From positions 1 to 64,000 of the forward strand of contig CAZUYC010000123.1 of the NCBI GenBank assembly GCA_964624475.1: a stretch of DNA of 64,000 bases, written 5' to 3'. The first letter of the stretch is position 1. Each line of letters opens with the position of its first letter. The notes under the pieces are model-generated. The model had not been told where the DNA came from. It did not search any database and saw only the letters and a program-made list of their open reading frames with translations. Source of the stretch: CAZUYC01 sp964624475. GTDB taxonomy: Bacteria > Myxococcota_A > UBA9160 > SMWR01. Made by a program: the position numbers and the translations under genes. This document shows, piece after piece, positions 26,045 through 34,226 of this stretch.

Positions 26045-26746
26045 ATGCCTTCCCTCGAAGAGATCCGCCGCGCGCTCGCCGCCCACGCCCCCGAGGTCGC
26101 GCCCGACGCCAGCGCGCGCCGAGCGGCGGTCGCGATGTGCCTGCGCGAGCGAGGCGCGGCGGCCGAGGTGCTCTTCATCGAGCGCGCCCGCCGCGAGGGC
26201 GACCCCTGGTCCGGGCACATGGCCTTCCCCGGCGGCCGCGTGGATCGGGGCGACGGCTCGTCGCGTCGGGCCGCCGAGCGCGAGACCCTCGAGGAGGTGG
26301 GCGTGAGCCTGCTCGGCGCCGAGCGCCTCGGCCGGCTCGACGACCTGCGCGGTCACCACGCCGCCGGGCATCCCGCGCTCGTCATCTCCGGATTCGTCTA
26401 CCGCGTCGAGAAGCCGCCGGCCCTCGTGCTCTCCGACGAGGTCGAGCACGCCTTCTGGTTCCCGCTCGCGGAGCTCCTCGATCCGCGGCGCCACGTCGAG
26501 TACCGCTTCGGCCCGGGGAGCGAGGGGCGCTACCCCGGGATCCTCGTCGGGGACCCCGGCCGCCACGTCGTGTGGGGTCTCACCTACCGCTTCCTCGAGG
26601 TCTTCTTCGCCGCCGTCGGTTGCCCGCTTCCGGAGCGCCCGGTCCACGTCCCGCCCGAGTGGCGCGGGGTGTCGAGCGGTGGAGCAAGCGCCGAAGGCGC
26701 GCGCAGCGAGGCGAAGCCGAGCGGAGGCGGGCCCCTGCCGGGCTAG
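26045..26746 (+). CDS. NUDIX hydrolase, CoA-pyrophosphatase-like
   Basis: 233 aa. The NUDIX box is FPGGRVDRGDGSSRRAAERE followed by TLEEVGV; the catalytic REtxEE core is intact. SGHMAFPGGR just before it is the UPF0035/CoA-hydrolase signature (NudL, NUDT7/8). The protein would split CoA or related nucleotide diphosphates. The last 25 residues (SAEGARSEAKPS) are not part of the domain: they are encoded by the dispersed repeat at 26684-26727, which has replaced the native C-terminus. Confidence 0.88.
   Translation: MPSLEEIRRALAAHAPEVAPDASARRAAVAMCLRERGAAAEVLFIERARREGDPWSGHMAFPGGRVDRGDGSSRRAAERETLEEVGVSLLGAERLGRLDDLRGHHAAGHPALVISGFVYRVEKPPALVLSDEVEHAFWFPLAELLDPRRHVEYRFGPGSEGRYPGILVGDPGRHVVWGLTYRFLEVFFAAVGCPLPERPVHVPPEWRGVSSGGASAEGARSEAKPSGGGPLPG
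26684..26727 (+). repeat. Dispersed GC-rich repeat captured at the end of the NUDIX gene
   Basis: GCAAGCG, a short spacer, then the core GCGCAGCGAGGCGAAGCCGA followed by GCGGAGG. It is the same element as at 32.7, 46.9 (reverse) and 63.6 kb. Here it is read as the peptide ARSEAKPS in the NUDIX protein. Confidence 0.85.
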
Positions 26747-26765
26747 GGTGGTGGCGCTCCCGGAG

Positions 26766-26835
26766 ATGCGCACGATCAGCAACTTCCGCGAAGTGGGCGG
26801 CCTTTCCACGCGCGACGCGGCCCTCAGGCCGGGAG
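26766..26835 (+). pseudogene. N-terminal remnant of a tyrosine-phosphatase-like gene
   Basis: From an ATG the frame reads MRTISNFREVGGLSTRDAAL, which fits the start of the Y_phosphatase3 family (NFRDLGG...T.DG pattern). It then becomes nonsense where it meets the end of the convergent ACT-domain gene. Only about 23 of the expected 250 or so residues remain, and the P-loop HCxxGxxRT is absent. The short length limits confidence. Confidence 0.5.
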
Positions 26836-27360
26836 CAGCGCTACGTCGATCACGAGGCGGTCGGCGACCGCTGCGAGCTCCTCGCGCAGCGCCCGGACGT
26901 CCGCGCTCTCGGGCACCTCGGCGAGCACGCGGAGCTCGTAGTGCGGCGAGCCGCCCGGGCCGGGGCGGTTTCGCGTCGTGAGCTCGCAGATGTTGACGCC
27001 CTGGTCGGCGAGCACCCGGCAGAGGCCCGCGACGATCCCGGCGCGGTCCTCGCCCACGGCCTCGACGCGGTAGAGCTTCGTCCCGGGCGCGGGGACGGAG
27101 GGCCGGCGGCCCGCTTCGAGCGAGCGCAAGAGGATGGTGAGCCCGTGGTCGCGCTCGAGGCGCTTCGCTCCGATCGCGAGCCGGTCGCCGGCGTCGCCGG
27201 CGCCGGACGAGCAGAGCAGGATCACCGCGAAGTCGCTGCCGAGGATCGTCATGCGCGAGTCCTCGAGGTTCGCGTCGCAGTCGTAGACCAGCTGCGCGAG
27301 CTCGGCCACGAGCCCGGGGCGGTCCGTTCCGATCGCGGACAGGATGAACCATCTTCTCAC
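26824..27360 (-). CDS. ACT-domain protein of the glycine-cleavage-repressor type
   Basis: 178 aa with two ACT domains. The first starts RRWFILSAIGTDRPGLVAEL and the second LYRVEAVGEDRAGIVAGLC. Each has the DRPG/DRAG turn where amino acids bind in ACT proteins. Double-ACT proteins of this length resemble GcvR, which senses glycine. No DNA-binding domain is present, so any regulation would be through a partner. The GTG start follows GGAGGT at nine bases. It is the last G+C-rich gene before the low-G+C cassette. Confidence 0.85.
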   Translation of the reverse strand: MRRWFILSAIGTDRPGLVAELAQLVYDCDANLEDSRMTILGSDFAVILLCSSGAGDAGDRLAIGAKRLERDHGLTILLRSLEAGRRPSVPAPGTKLYRVEAVGEDRAGIVAGLCRVLADQGVNICELTTRNRPGPGGSPHYELRVLAEVPESADVRALREELAAVADRLVIDVALLPA

Positions 27361-27387
27361 CTTGTACGCACCTCCAACCGGTTCGTT

Positions 27388-27690
27388 CTAATCGAGCCTC
27401 TGCCCGAAAGACCTCGGTATCGACTTACCATCTTCGTCGCAATCAAACTCGTCGACCGTCCCATCGCCGTGGACGATACGGTCAAGGCACCCGTCAGAGT
27501 CGTAATACAGACGCAAATCCGGTGAGGATCCGTCTGGATGCTCCATCCGGATCACTCTTCCCCTATCGTCCCGAGTGACAATCGCCGCAACCTCTCCCTC
27601 ATAATTCGTCAGCGCCTCTCTCTCGATAGCTGATGCGCTATTCACCATTGAAAGAAGCACCGCGATCGTCCACACGCCGATCATCTTCAT
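27388..27690 (-). CDS. Small secreted protein with a YD-repeat-like segment
   Basis: 100 aa with a signal peptide (MKMIGVWTIAVLLSMVNSAS, then A). The mature part has EHPDGSSPDLRLYYDSDGCL and VHGDGTVDEFDCDEDG, alternating turns and strands like a single YD/RHS unit or a calcium-binding loop. No enzyme motif. GGAGGG precedes the ATG. It belongs to a block (27.4-29.8 kb) visibly richer in A+T than the rest, with two other secreted proteins on the same strand. Confidence 0.7.
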   Translation of the reverse strand: MKMIGVWTIAVLLSMVNSASAIEREALTNYEGEVAAIVTRDDRGRVIRMEHPDGSSPDLRLYYDSDGCLDRIVHGDGTVDEFDCDEDGKSIPRSFGQRLD

Positions 27691-27717
27691 GCCGACGTCC
27701 CTCCAATCCCAAGCAAT

Positions 27718-29373
27718 CTAGGGGCAGGGAATGGTACCAGCACATGCGAGCCCAGATGGCCCCGGCGGCTGAGCCCAAGACATTCCGAAGATTGTTAAGT
27801 CGGGTCCTCCTACGACACCGTCTCCCGTGACATCGGACTCAGCGCAGGTCGGATCGTGGACGCAACCACACGCGCCACAGCCACACGCTCCAGGCCCCAC
27901 CATCTTTCCGAAGCAGCCCCCGTGGAACATGATCCAGTCCGGACCACCGACTATGCCGTCGTCGGTGACGTCTGGGTCGCAAATGTTCCCGAATCCTTCG
28001 CTGTTCACGTCGAGCTGAGTCGGGTTCGCGACCAGGGTGCAGTTGTCCTGCACGTTGACCCTACCGTCCGCATCGGTGTCCGGAGGAGTGTTGCCACTGT
28101 TGTTCGGATTGCTGCCAGCGAGAACCTCGAGGCCATCCGAGAAGCCGTCGCCATCCGTGTCCGCGATCAGAGGGTTCGTACCGGTGTTGTTTGGACCGAC
28201 GAAGATCCCGGTGCCGGTCTCAACGAGGTCAGGCAGGTCGTCGCCGTCATCATCATCATCACAAGCGTCCCCGACGAAGTCGGTGTCCGCGTCTTCCTGC
28301 CCGGGGTTGTGGACGTAATCGCAGTTGTCGCACAAGTCCCCGACGCCATCTCCGTTGGGTGCTTCCGAATCGGTCTGAAGATCGTTAAAAACGGCCGGGC
28401 AGTTGTCGCAGACGTTACCGCGGCTGTCGAAATCGCCGTCCGCCTGATCGGGATTGAATCCCCCCGGGTCAGGACAGTTGTCGTCGCAATCCGTAACGTC
28501 CCCTCCTGTGCATCTGTTATCACCGATCAATCCACCGCCACCATTATCACAGATGGTGTCGCCGTCGGAGTCACAGTCTTTAAATTGACAGCTATCGACG
28601 GGCGGCCCGGTGCAAAGACCATTCTGACAGGATCTGTCGGTTGGGTCGGGAAGGTCTTTGCAGGCTCCGCCGTTGGGGAGAGCCGAGGCTATCGATGTTA
28701 GTTCCGGGAGGCCAGACGGGTTCGCGTTGTGGCAGAGGCACTCTTGGCCGGTTGAAGACGCCTCTGCGAGGTTCAGCGTCGTGGAGCACTCGTTCAGCGC
28801 TAGCCTTCCGTCCCAGGTGATCCCCTGATTGAAGAGGTTGCCATTGACTTGGGTGGCAGCTGTCCAGCCTAGCGCCGTGATGAGGTACGCTCGGAAGTAG
28901 ATCGTGGACCAGTAGGCGGGATCGTCCGGCAGACCGAATGGATTCGTCCGAGCGAGAAAGCTGGAGTTCGACGATCCACGAGTGCAGCTCATCGTTGGCG
29001 AAGGGTATCCGCACCACTGAATCTGTTCCACGATTGCAACCTTGGCGGGGCCGAGCGCATCAAAGCACGAGAAGAGGTTCTGGGAATGGATGACGTCGCA
29101 ACCGGGAAGTGAGATGTCTTCTGTGATCAGGATCTCTGGCTCATAGCAACAAGCGGTGTCGACGAGGGGGCCATCTTGGTCTCCGTGGAATTGATCTTTG
29201 ATGATTCCCTCCATTCCGATCTGCATCGTGCTGCTCGGATAACCGGGGATCGTGCTGGAAAACGTCATGATGTCGATCTTGGGAAGTGGGTAGTCGCCGC
29301 AGTGCTGCCCGAACGCTGGAGCCGAGCCCAAGAGACAGCCCGGGAGCAGGAAGAGGAGAGGGCTCCGGTTCAC
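27718..29373 (-). CDS. Secreted protein with thrombospondin type 3 repeats and a dockerin-like tail
   Basis: 551 aa. The signal peptide (LLFLLPGCLLGSAPAFGQ) is followed by an unrecognised Cys-containing domain to about 240. Acidic calcium-binding repeats of thrombospondin type 3 come next (DCDSDGDTICDN, VTDCDDNCPDPGGFNPDQAD, GDGVGDLCDNCDYVHNPGQ, DTDGDGFSDGLE). The tail holds two EF-hand-like copies, DVTDDGIVGGPDWIMF and DVTGDGVVGGPDLTIF, as in type I dockerins, then PPGPSGLACAGTIPCP. It is probably a cell-surface protein stabilised by Ca2+. The GTG start overlaps the upstream gene by four bases and has GGAG five bases away. Confidence 0.8.
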   Translation of the reverse strand: MNRSPLLFLLPGCLLGSAPAFGQHCGDYPLPKIDIMTFSSTIPGYPSSTMQIGMEGIIKDQFHGDQDGPLVDTACCYEPEILITEDISLPGCDVIHSQNLFSCFDALGPAKVAIVEQIQWCGYPSPTMSCTRGSSNSSFLARTNPFGLPDDPAYWSTIYFRAYLITALGWTAATQVNGNLFNQGITWDGRLALNECSTTLNLAEASSTGQECLCHNANPSGLPELTSIASALPNGGACKDLPDPTDRSCQNGLCTGPPVDSCQFKDCDSDGDTICDNGGGGLIGDNRCTGGDVTDCDDNCPDPGGFNPDQADGDFDSRGNVCDNCPAVFNDLQTDSEAPNGDGVGDLCDNCDYVHNPGQEDADTDFVGDACDDDDDGDDLPDLVETGTGIFVGPNNTGTNPLIADTDGDGFSDGLEVLAGSNPNNSGNTPPDTDADGRVNVQDNCTLVANPTQLDVNSEGFGNICDPDVTDDGIVGGPDWIMFHGGCFGKMVGPGACGCGACGCVHDPTCAESDVTGDGVVGGPDLTIFGMSWAQPPGPSGLACAGTIPCP

Positions 29374-29720
29374 GGTGACTCCTCGGGACACACCAACCCG
29401 TCCCCGAGGCCGTCGTCGGGCGCATGCAGGATGAATCCGAACGGCTCAGCCTCTTCATCGTCCTCCCGAGCTAGGATTGCGTACCACGCCGCTCGGCGGG
29501 TCGGCGACGCCGCAATGATCGCCCCGAAGTCATCCCTGCTGATTCGTTTAGTGATCGGCCCAAAGTGACACGGGTTTGGATTCGGCGGCGGGGCCGGTGG
29601 CGCCTCTTGAGATTGGGCGGCTTCGGTGGATGCACCAAGATTCGGAATCAAATCGCCTTCTTGTGCGAAAGCGACCGTGACTCCCGTCAGAACGAGGACG
29701 AAGACGATCATTACCTTCAT
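29370..29720 (-). CDS. Small secreted protein coupled to the thrombospondin-repeat protein
   Basis: 116 aa with a signal peptide (MKVMIVFVLVLTGVTVAFAQ). A Pro/Ala/Asn-rich linker leads to a short domain (GPITKRISRDDFGAIIAASP, AAWYAILAREDDEEAEPFGF). No family recognised. The ATG has GGGAG six bases upstream. The end overlaps the next gene's GTG by four bases, so the two exported proteins are made from one message. It is part of the lower-G+C block. Confidence 0.75.
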   Translation of the reverse strand: MKVMIVFVLVLTGVTVAFAQEGDLIPNLGASTEAAQSQEAPPAPPPNPNPCHFGPITKRISRDDFGAIIAASPTRRAAWYAILAREDDEEAEPFGFILHAPDDGLGDGLVCPEESP

Positions 29721-29894
29721 GGCAGTCTCCCAACGGCTCGCTGAGACTCGAATACTACGCCTCGGCGGGGAAGAGTGTAAATCAAGAAGCGTTGGTGGGA
29801 TGTGGCCGTCTCCTCCCAAGGACCGGAAGTGAAAGATCCCGTGGGGACTTCGCGCGAGAGGTGAGCGAAGCCCCGCCGCGCGCGAGCCGCGAGC

Positions 29895-30191
29895 ATGAAG
29901 GAGACGTTCTCCAAGAAGACCCAGAGGGGACGCGCTCGCGCCGGAGCAGCGGGAAGACGCGCTCCACGAGTCTCGACTGCGCGCCTATCGCGCGGAGCCC
30001 GACGATGCCGCGTGGCCGACGTGCTGTTCGCGGCTGCGGTCCTCGAAGTCGAAGCCGGCGTCGATGGTCCGGACGCCCTGGCCCACGTCGAGGCCGAGCT
30101 GGACCGGGCCCTCTCACAGTTGCACCGGGCGCAGCTTGAGAGGGCCGCCGAGGCGGTCGGGGTGCGGCTGCGGCCGCTGCCGAAGCGGTGA
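29895..30191 (+). CDS. Hypothetical small helical protein
   Basis: Up to 98 aa from an ATG. The first 40 residues are Arg-rich and unconvincing. The last 55 (ADVLFAAAVLEVEAGVDG, then VEAELDRALSQLHRAQLERA) form a plausible amphipathic helical protein. A GTG at 30012-30014 would give 59 aa covering just that part. Neither start has a clear ribosome site. It lies between the low-G+C cassette and a hairpin. It may be a remnant; no function is suggested. Confidence 0.3.
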   Translation: MKETFSKKTQRGRARAGAAGRRAPRVSTARLSRGARRCRVADVLFAAAVLEVEAGVDGPDALAHVEAELDRALSQLHRAQLERAAEAVGVRLRPLPKR

Positions 30192-30230
30192 GGCGCTCGC
30201 GGTGGTGAGTTACACTCAGGCTCGAAAAAT

Positions 30231-30259
30231 CGATGAGGCGCTGAACCAGCGCCTCATCG
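30231..30259. terminator. 13-bp stem-loop between two small genes
   Basis: Arms CGATGAGGCGCTG and CAGCGCCTCATCG are perfect around AAC. On the plus strand it is preceded by an A-tract (GAAAAAT) rather than followed by T, so for the minus-strand gene ending at 30254 the stem is followed by a T-run (ATTTTTC). That fits an intrinsic terminator for the small Cys-rich gene. Confidence 0.6.
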
Positions 30260-30502
30260 CCCTCCTCGGTCGCGTTTGCGCGGCGCCGCCCCCGCAGGCG
30301 CCGCGGCGCCCGGCTCGAGCTCGTAGCACGCGAGCTTACCGCCCTCCTCGAAGCCGGGACAGCGCAGCACGGGGAGCGCGGGGTAGCGAGGCCACGCCGG
30401 GTCCGCGTCGGCACGCCGGCAGCGCCAGAAGCGGCTCCCGCCTGCGCCGGCCTGGAGCCGAGAGAAGGCGCAGCGCGCGCAGAGCCCGACGGACGCCGCC
30501 AC
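30254..30502 (-). CDS. Small zinc-ribbon-like protein
   Basis: 82 aa. The pattern CARCAF near the N-terminus, FWRCRRADADPAWPRYPALP and VLRCPGFEEGG has four cysteines spaced like a small treble or ribbon zinc site. I recognise the style from short deltaproteobacterial proteins, but no function is known. GTG start. Only 23 bases separate it from the GTG of the divergent ATPase, and a TACAAT box lies in between. Its stop codon is inside the 30231-30259 stem-loop. Confidence 0.65.
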   Translation of the reverse strand: MAASVGLCARCAFSRLQAGAGGSRFWRCRRADADPAWPRYPALPVLRCPGFEEGGKLACYELEPGAAAPAGAAPRKRDRGGR

Positions 30503-30512
30503 GCCCGCAGTC

Positions 30513-30518
30513 TACAAT
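30513..30518 (+). promoter_or_regulatory. -10 box of the DUF815 ATPase gene
   Basis: TACAAT ends seven bases before the GTG of the ATPase gene with no ribosome site between, again implying a leaderless message. The upstream half of the promoter must lie inside the divergent small gene. Confidence 0.5.
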
Positions 30519-30525
30519 CGGCGGG

Positions 30526-31422
30526 GTGGGACGTCTCTCCGCGATCGCCGCGCGGCTCGAACGGGTGCTCGCGTTCGCCGAGCGGGCGCTCATGGAACAC
30601 CTGGGGGCGCCGCCCGACCCGGCGATCTTCGAGCGCCACCTCGCCTTTCGCTGGGACGCGCGACGCGGAGCGGGGCGCCTCGTGCCGATCGAGGCGCCCG
30701 CGCTCTTCGATCTCGACGACCTCGTGGGCGTCGAGCGGGCGGTCGCGCGCCTCGTCGCGAACGTGGAGCTCTTCGTGAGCGGTCTGCCGGCGAACCACGT
30801 GCTGCTCTTCGGTGAGCGCGGGACGGGCAAGTCGTCGGCGGTGCGCGGGCTGCTCCCGCGCTTCGGAGGCCGCGGGCTCCGCATCGTCGAGGTCCACAAG
30901 GAGGACCTCGTCGATCTCCCGAGCGTGTTGGCGGCGCTGCGCGGCGCGCCGCAGCGCTTCCTGCTCTTCTGCGACGACCTCGCCTTCGACGTGGGCGATC
31001 CCCGCTCCCGCGAGCTCAAGGCCGCGCTCGAAGGCAGCCTCGTCGCCCCGCCCGGGAACGTCCGCATCATCGCCACGAGCAACCGCCGCCATCTCCTCCC
31101 CGAGAGCGCGGCCGAGAACCGCGCCGCGCGGCTCGACGACGCGGGCGAGCTCCACCTCGGCGAGGCTCTCGAGGAGAAGCTCGCCGTCTCCGACCGCTTC
31201 GGCCTGGTGCTCGGCTTCTACGGCTTCGACCAGGCCACCTACCTCGCCATCGTCGACCGCTACGCCCGCAAGGCCGGCGTGCGCGCGGAGCCGAAGGCGC
31301 TCCACCGCGAGGCCCTGCGCTTCGCCCTCGACCGCGGGAGCCGCTCCGGCCGCACGGCGCGCCACTTCGTCGACGACTTTGCGGGCCGGGAGATGCTCGC
31401 GGGCGAGGGGCCGGCCCGATGA
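30526..31422 (+). CDS. DUF815-type AAA ATPase
   Basis: 298 aa. An N-terminal helical region precedes a P-loop domain with Walker A LLFGERGTGKSSAVRGLL and Walker B RFLLFCDDLAFDVGD. A sensor-like segment follows (NVRIIATSNRRHLLPES), then LEEKLAVSDRFGLVLGFYG. This motif set is that of the DUF815 ATPases, related to helicase loaders and AAA proteins. Role unknown. The GTG start is 7 bases from a TACAAT box. It is followed by 111 bp of dispersed repeat. Confidence 0.87.
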   Translation: MGRLSAIAARLERVLAFAERALMEHLGAPPDPAIFERHLAFRWDARRGAGRLVPIEAPALFDLDDLVGVERAVARLVANVELFVSGLPANHVLLFGERGTGKSSAVRGLLPRFGGRGLRIVEVHKEDLVDLPSVLAALRGAPQRFLLFCDDLAFDVGDPRSRELKAALEGSLVAPPGNVRIIATSNRRHLLPESAAENRAARLDDAGELHLGEALEEKLAVSDRFGLVLGFYGFDQATYLAIVDRYARKAGVRAEPKALHREALRFALDRGSRSGRTARHFVDDFAGREMLAGEGPAR

Positions 31423-31533
31423 ACTTCGCTCGCCCTCCGGGCGCTTGCTCCGGGCCTTGCGGGGGGCCCGCACTTCGCTCGCCTGCGGCTCGCTGCGCGG
31501 CCGCTTCGCGGCCTTGCCGGGCGCTTGCTAGCG
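31423..31533 (-). repeat. Dispersed GC-rich repeat, compound copy
   Basis: Two adjoining pieces in reverse orientation. The one at 31470-31533 contains the complement of the variant core GCGCAGCGAGCCGCAGGCGA seen at the window start, flanked by GCAAGCGCC. The piece at 31423-31452 is a shorter variant. It fills the whole gap between the ATPase and dipeptidase stop codons. Confidence 0.8.
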
Positions 31534-32685
31534 CTAGCCGCAGACCTCCGTGATCACGCGCAGCGCGTTCTCGCCGAGGAGCTTGCGCACCGCCTCCGGC
31601 GACCAGCCGCGCGCGAGCAGGCCCTGCGTCACGAAGGGGAGCGCCCGGACGTCCTCGAGGCCGGGGGCGGGGACGATCGCGCCGTCCCAGTCGCTGCCGA
31701 TCGCGACGCAGTCCAGGCCGCCCTGCTCGCGGGCGCGCTCGGCGTGCGCGAGCAGGGCGTCGAGGCCGCCGGGGCCGAGGAACTCGCGGCCGACGGCGAG
31801 GCCGATGACGCCGCCGCCCTCCGCGATCCGGCGGATCTGCGCGTCGTCGAGGTTGCGCGGGTGGTCGTGGACGGACCGGCAGCCGGAGTGGCTCACGACG
31901 CAGGGGCGCTTCGTCGCGCCGAGCGCGTCGTCCACGCCGCGCGCGTTCACGTGCGCGAGGTCGACCACCATGCCGAGCGACTCCATCTCGGCGACGAGCT
32001 CGAATCCGAAGGGGGTGAGGCCGCGCTTCGCGTGCGAGGGCTCCGTCATCGGGTAGGCGGCGGCGCTCGCCTGGAAGTGCGCGAGGCCGATCATGCGCAG
32101 GCCCCGCTCCCAGGCCGTGCGCACGTTCTCGAGGCGGTCGCCGATGCCGTGCGCGCCCTCGAGACCCGCGAGCGCCGCGAAGCGCCCCGCCACGATGGCG
32201 GAAAGCAGCTCGCTGCCGCTGCGGGCGAAGGCGAGCTGGCCGGGCTGCGCGCGGGCCGTGGCGGCGAGCAGGTCGAGAGTCTCGAGGGTCTGCGGCAGGC
32301 CGCTCCCACCCTCGAGGCGCGCCAGGATCCGGAGCGGCAGGATCTGCTCGGGGAGCTCCTCGTCCGGCGTGACCACGATGCCGAGGACCGCCCCGTCGAG
32401 GCCGCCCTCCCGGGCGCGGGGCAGGTCCATCTGCCAGGCGAAGGCCGCGGCGGGAAAGACCGGCCGGTGCCGCTTCGCCACGTCGTAGCCCAGCGCGCGT
32501 ATCCAGAGCAACGTGTCGACGTGCAGGTCGAAGACCCGGCTCTCCTGGTGGAACGCCTGGATCTCCGCCGGCACGCTCGCGAGCGGCGGCGGGCTCCCGC
32601 CACAGCTCCAGGCCAGAGCGCCGGCCGCGCCCCCAGCCAGCACTTCGCGGCGGCTCAAGACGGGTTCATGGAAATCGGGAGGCAC
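31534..32685 (-). CDS. Membrane dipeptidase (peptidase family M19), lipoprotein
   Basis: 383 aa. A twin-arginine/lipoprotein-like leader (SRREVLAGGAAGALAWSC) is followed by the M19 zinc-site motifs: FDLHVDTL (His and Asp ligands), GLEGAHGIGDRLEN, MVVDLAHVNARG, VVSHSGCRSV and IGSDWDGAI. It hydrolyses dipeptides, often with a D- or dehydro residue, probably in the periplasm. The GTG start has no ribosome site. It stands alone, with the dispersed repeat family in the gaps on both sides. Confidence 0.92.
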   Translation of the reverse strand: MPPDFHEPVLSRREVLAGGAAGALAWSCGGSPPPLASVPAEIQAFHQESRVFDLHVDTLLWIRALGYDVAKRHRPVFPAAAFAWQMDLPRAREGGLDGAVLGIVVTPDEELPEQILPLRILARLEGGSGLPQTLETLDLLAATARAQPGQLAFARSGSELLSAIVAGRFAALAGLEGAHGIGDRLENVRTAWERGLRMIGLAHFQASAAAYPMTEPSHAKRGLTPFGFELVAEMESLGMVVDLAHVNARGVDDALGATKRPCVVSHSGCRSVHDHPRNLDDAQIRRIAEGGGVIGLAVGREFLGPGGLDALLAHAERAREQGGLDCVAIGSDWDGAIVPAPGLEDVRALPFVTQGLLARGWSPEAVRKLLGENALRVITEVCG

Positions 32686-32716
32686 GGCCGGTTGATATTC
32701 CGGCGGCCGGGGGAAC

Positions 32717-32763
32717 GCAAGCGCCCGTAGGGCGCGCGCAGCGAGGCGAAGCCGAGCGGAGTA
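32717..32763 (+). repeat. Dispersed GC-rich repeat
   Basis: GCAAGCGCCC, then the core GCGCAGCGAGGCGAAGCCGA and GCGGAG. A further imperfect pair GATGCGCTAGC(G/C)C follows to 32793. The element separates the dipeptidase and the oxoamine synthase gene. Confidence 0.85.
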
Positions 32764-32787
32764 GATGCGCTAGCGCAGATCGATGCG

Positions 32788-33978
32788 CTAGCCCGCGATC
32801 ACCCCCAGCTCGCGGCCCACCAGCGCCAAGGCCTCGAGCGCGCGGTCGAGGTGCTCCAGCGTGTGCGTCGCCATGTAGGAGGTGCGGATCATGGCGCGGC
32901 CCGGGGGCACCGCCGGCGAGACGACCGGGTTCACGAAGATGCCCTCCTGGCCGAGGCGAGTCGTCATCGTGTAGGAGGTGATGTCCTCGCCGACCACGAT
33001 CGGGATCACCGGCGACGCCGAGTGACCGGTGTCGAAGCCGAGCGCCACGAGCTCGCGCTGCATGTACTCGGTGTTCTCCCACAGCCGCTTGCGCCGCTCG
33101 GGCTCGCGCTCGACGATCTCGAGCGCCTTCAGCGCCGCGGCGACCGAGGCCGGCGGGGGCGCCGCCGAGAAGATCTCGGCGCGGGCGGTGTGCTTGATGT
33201 GCTCGATCACGCGGCGATCGCCCGCGACGAAGCCGCCCACCGCAGCGAGGGATTTCGAGAAGGTGCCCATCACCAGGTCGACCTCGGGCTCCACGCCGAA
33301 GTGCTCGGGCGTGCCCCGCCCGTTCTCGCCGAAGACCCCGAGACCGTGCGCGTCGTCCACCATGAGCCGCGCGCCGTAGCGCTGCTTGAGCTCGACGATG
33401 CGCGGCAGGTTCGCCAGGTCCCCCTCCATCGAGAAGACGCCGTCGACGACGATGAGCTTGCCGCGGCCGGCCGGCGCGTTCTCGAGCTTGCGCTCGAGGT
33501 CGTCCATGTCGTTGTGCCGGAACGTGTGCCTCTTCCCGAAACCCAGCCGGCAGCCGTCGATGATGCAGGCGTGGTCGAGCGCGTCGAGATAGGCGATGTC
33601 CGAGCGGTCGAGCAGGCACGAGAGGACGCCGAGGTTCACCTGGAAGCCGGTCGCGAAGGTGAGCGCCGCCTCGCGCCGCATGAACTCGGCGAGGCGCGCC
33701 TCGAGAAGCACGTGCACGTCGAGCGTGCCGTTGAGCAGCCGCGACCCGGCGCAGCCGGTGCCGTAGAGGGCGAGCGCCATCGCGGCGGCTTCCTTCACCT
33801 CCGGGTCGTTCGTGAGGCCGAGGTAGTTGTTCGAGCCGAGCATCACGAGCTCGCGGCCGTCGTGCGTCACCACGGGATCCTGGGCCGAGGAGATCACGCG
33901 GTAGTAGGGATATACCCCCGCCTCCCGGATCGGATCGGTTCGCCGGGCCGATTCGGAGCACTTGTCGAAGACGTCCAT
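32788..33978 (-). CDS. Alpha-oxoamine synthase, serine-palmitoyltransferase-like
   Basis: 396 aa PLP enzyme. GTGCAGSRLLNGTLDVHVLLE lies in the substrate-binding region, His136 (LDHACIIDG) stacks on the cofactor, DDAHG is at 208-212, and the PLP lysine is Lys242 in MGTFSKSLAAVGG. The family also includes AONS (BioF), KBL and ALAS. The GSRLLNGT signature with the SKSLAAVGGF lysine site fits serine palmitoyltransferases and their close relatives best. It would condense serine (or glycine) with an acyl thioester. The ATG follows a GGAGG site. There is no biotin or heme gene nearby. Confidence 0.85.
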   Translation of the reverse strand: MDVFDKCSESARRTDPIREAGVYPYYRVISSAQDPVVTHDGRELVMLGSNNYLGLTNDPEVKEAAAMALALYGTGCAGSRLLNGTLDVHVLLEARLAEFMRREAALTFATGFQVNLGVLSCLLDRSDIAYLDALDHACIIDGCRLGFGKRHTFRHNDMDDLERKLENAPAGRGKLIVVDGVFSMEGDLANLPRIVELKQRYGARLMVDDAHGLGVFGENGRGTPEHFGVEPEVDLVMGTFSKSLAAVGGFVAGDRRVIEHIKHTARAEIFSAAPPPASVAAALKALEIVEREPERRKRLWENTEYMQRELVALGFDTGHSASPVIPIVVGEDITSYTMTTRLGQEGIFVNPVVSPAVPPGRAMIRTSYMATHTLEHLDRALEALALVGRELGVIAG

Positions 33979-34112
33979 GGCCTGGCCTCCCTCACGCTTC
34001 GGATCGGATCTCGCTGTGGGGGGGAGATCGCCGGGTCGCCGGATTCGAGCAGGGAGCTCGTCGCGACGCGGACTTTACCGCGAGGGCCGGAGCTTACCAC
34101 GTCGACCGGCGT

Positions 34113-34142
34113 TTGCAGCCGGCTCTCCGGCACCCGTATACT
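34113..34142 (+). promoter_or_regulatory. Promoter of mlaA
   Basis: TTGCAG (34113-34118), an 18-base spacer and TATACT (34137-34142). It is placed about 85 bases before the mlaA ATG, inside the 248-base gap divergent from the oxoamine synthase gene. Confidence 0.65.
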
Positions 34143-34226
34143 GATCGGCGTCGATCCGATTCGGATTGAGGCCCCATCGGCCCGTACCTTCCCCGCCGCC
34201 GGAACCCCCGAGCACGGAGAGCGCGG

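Noticed and set aside
30231..30259. Operator for the small zinc-ribbon gene
   Set aside because: It lies at the stop codon, and on the minus strand it is followed by a T-run, so a terminator is the better reading.
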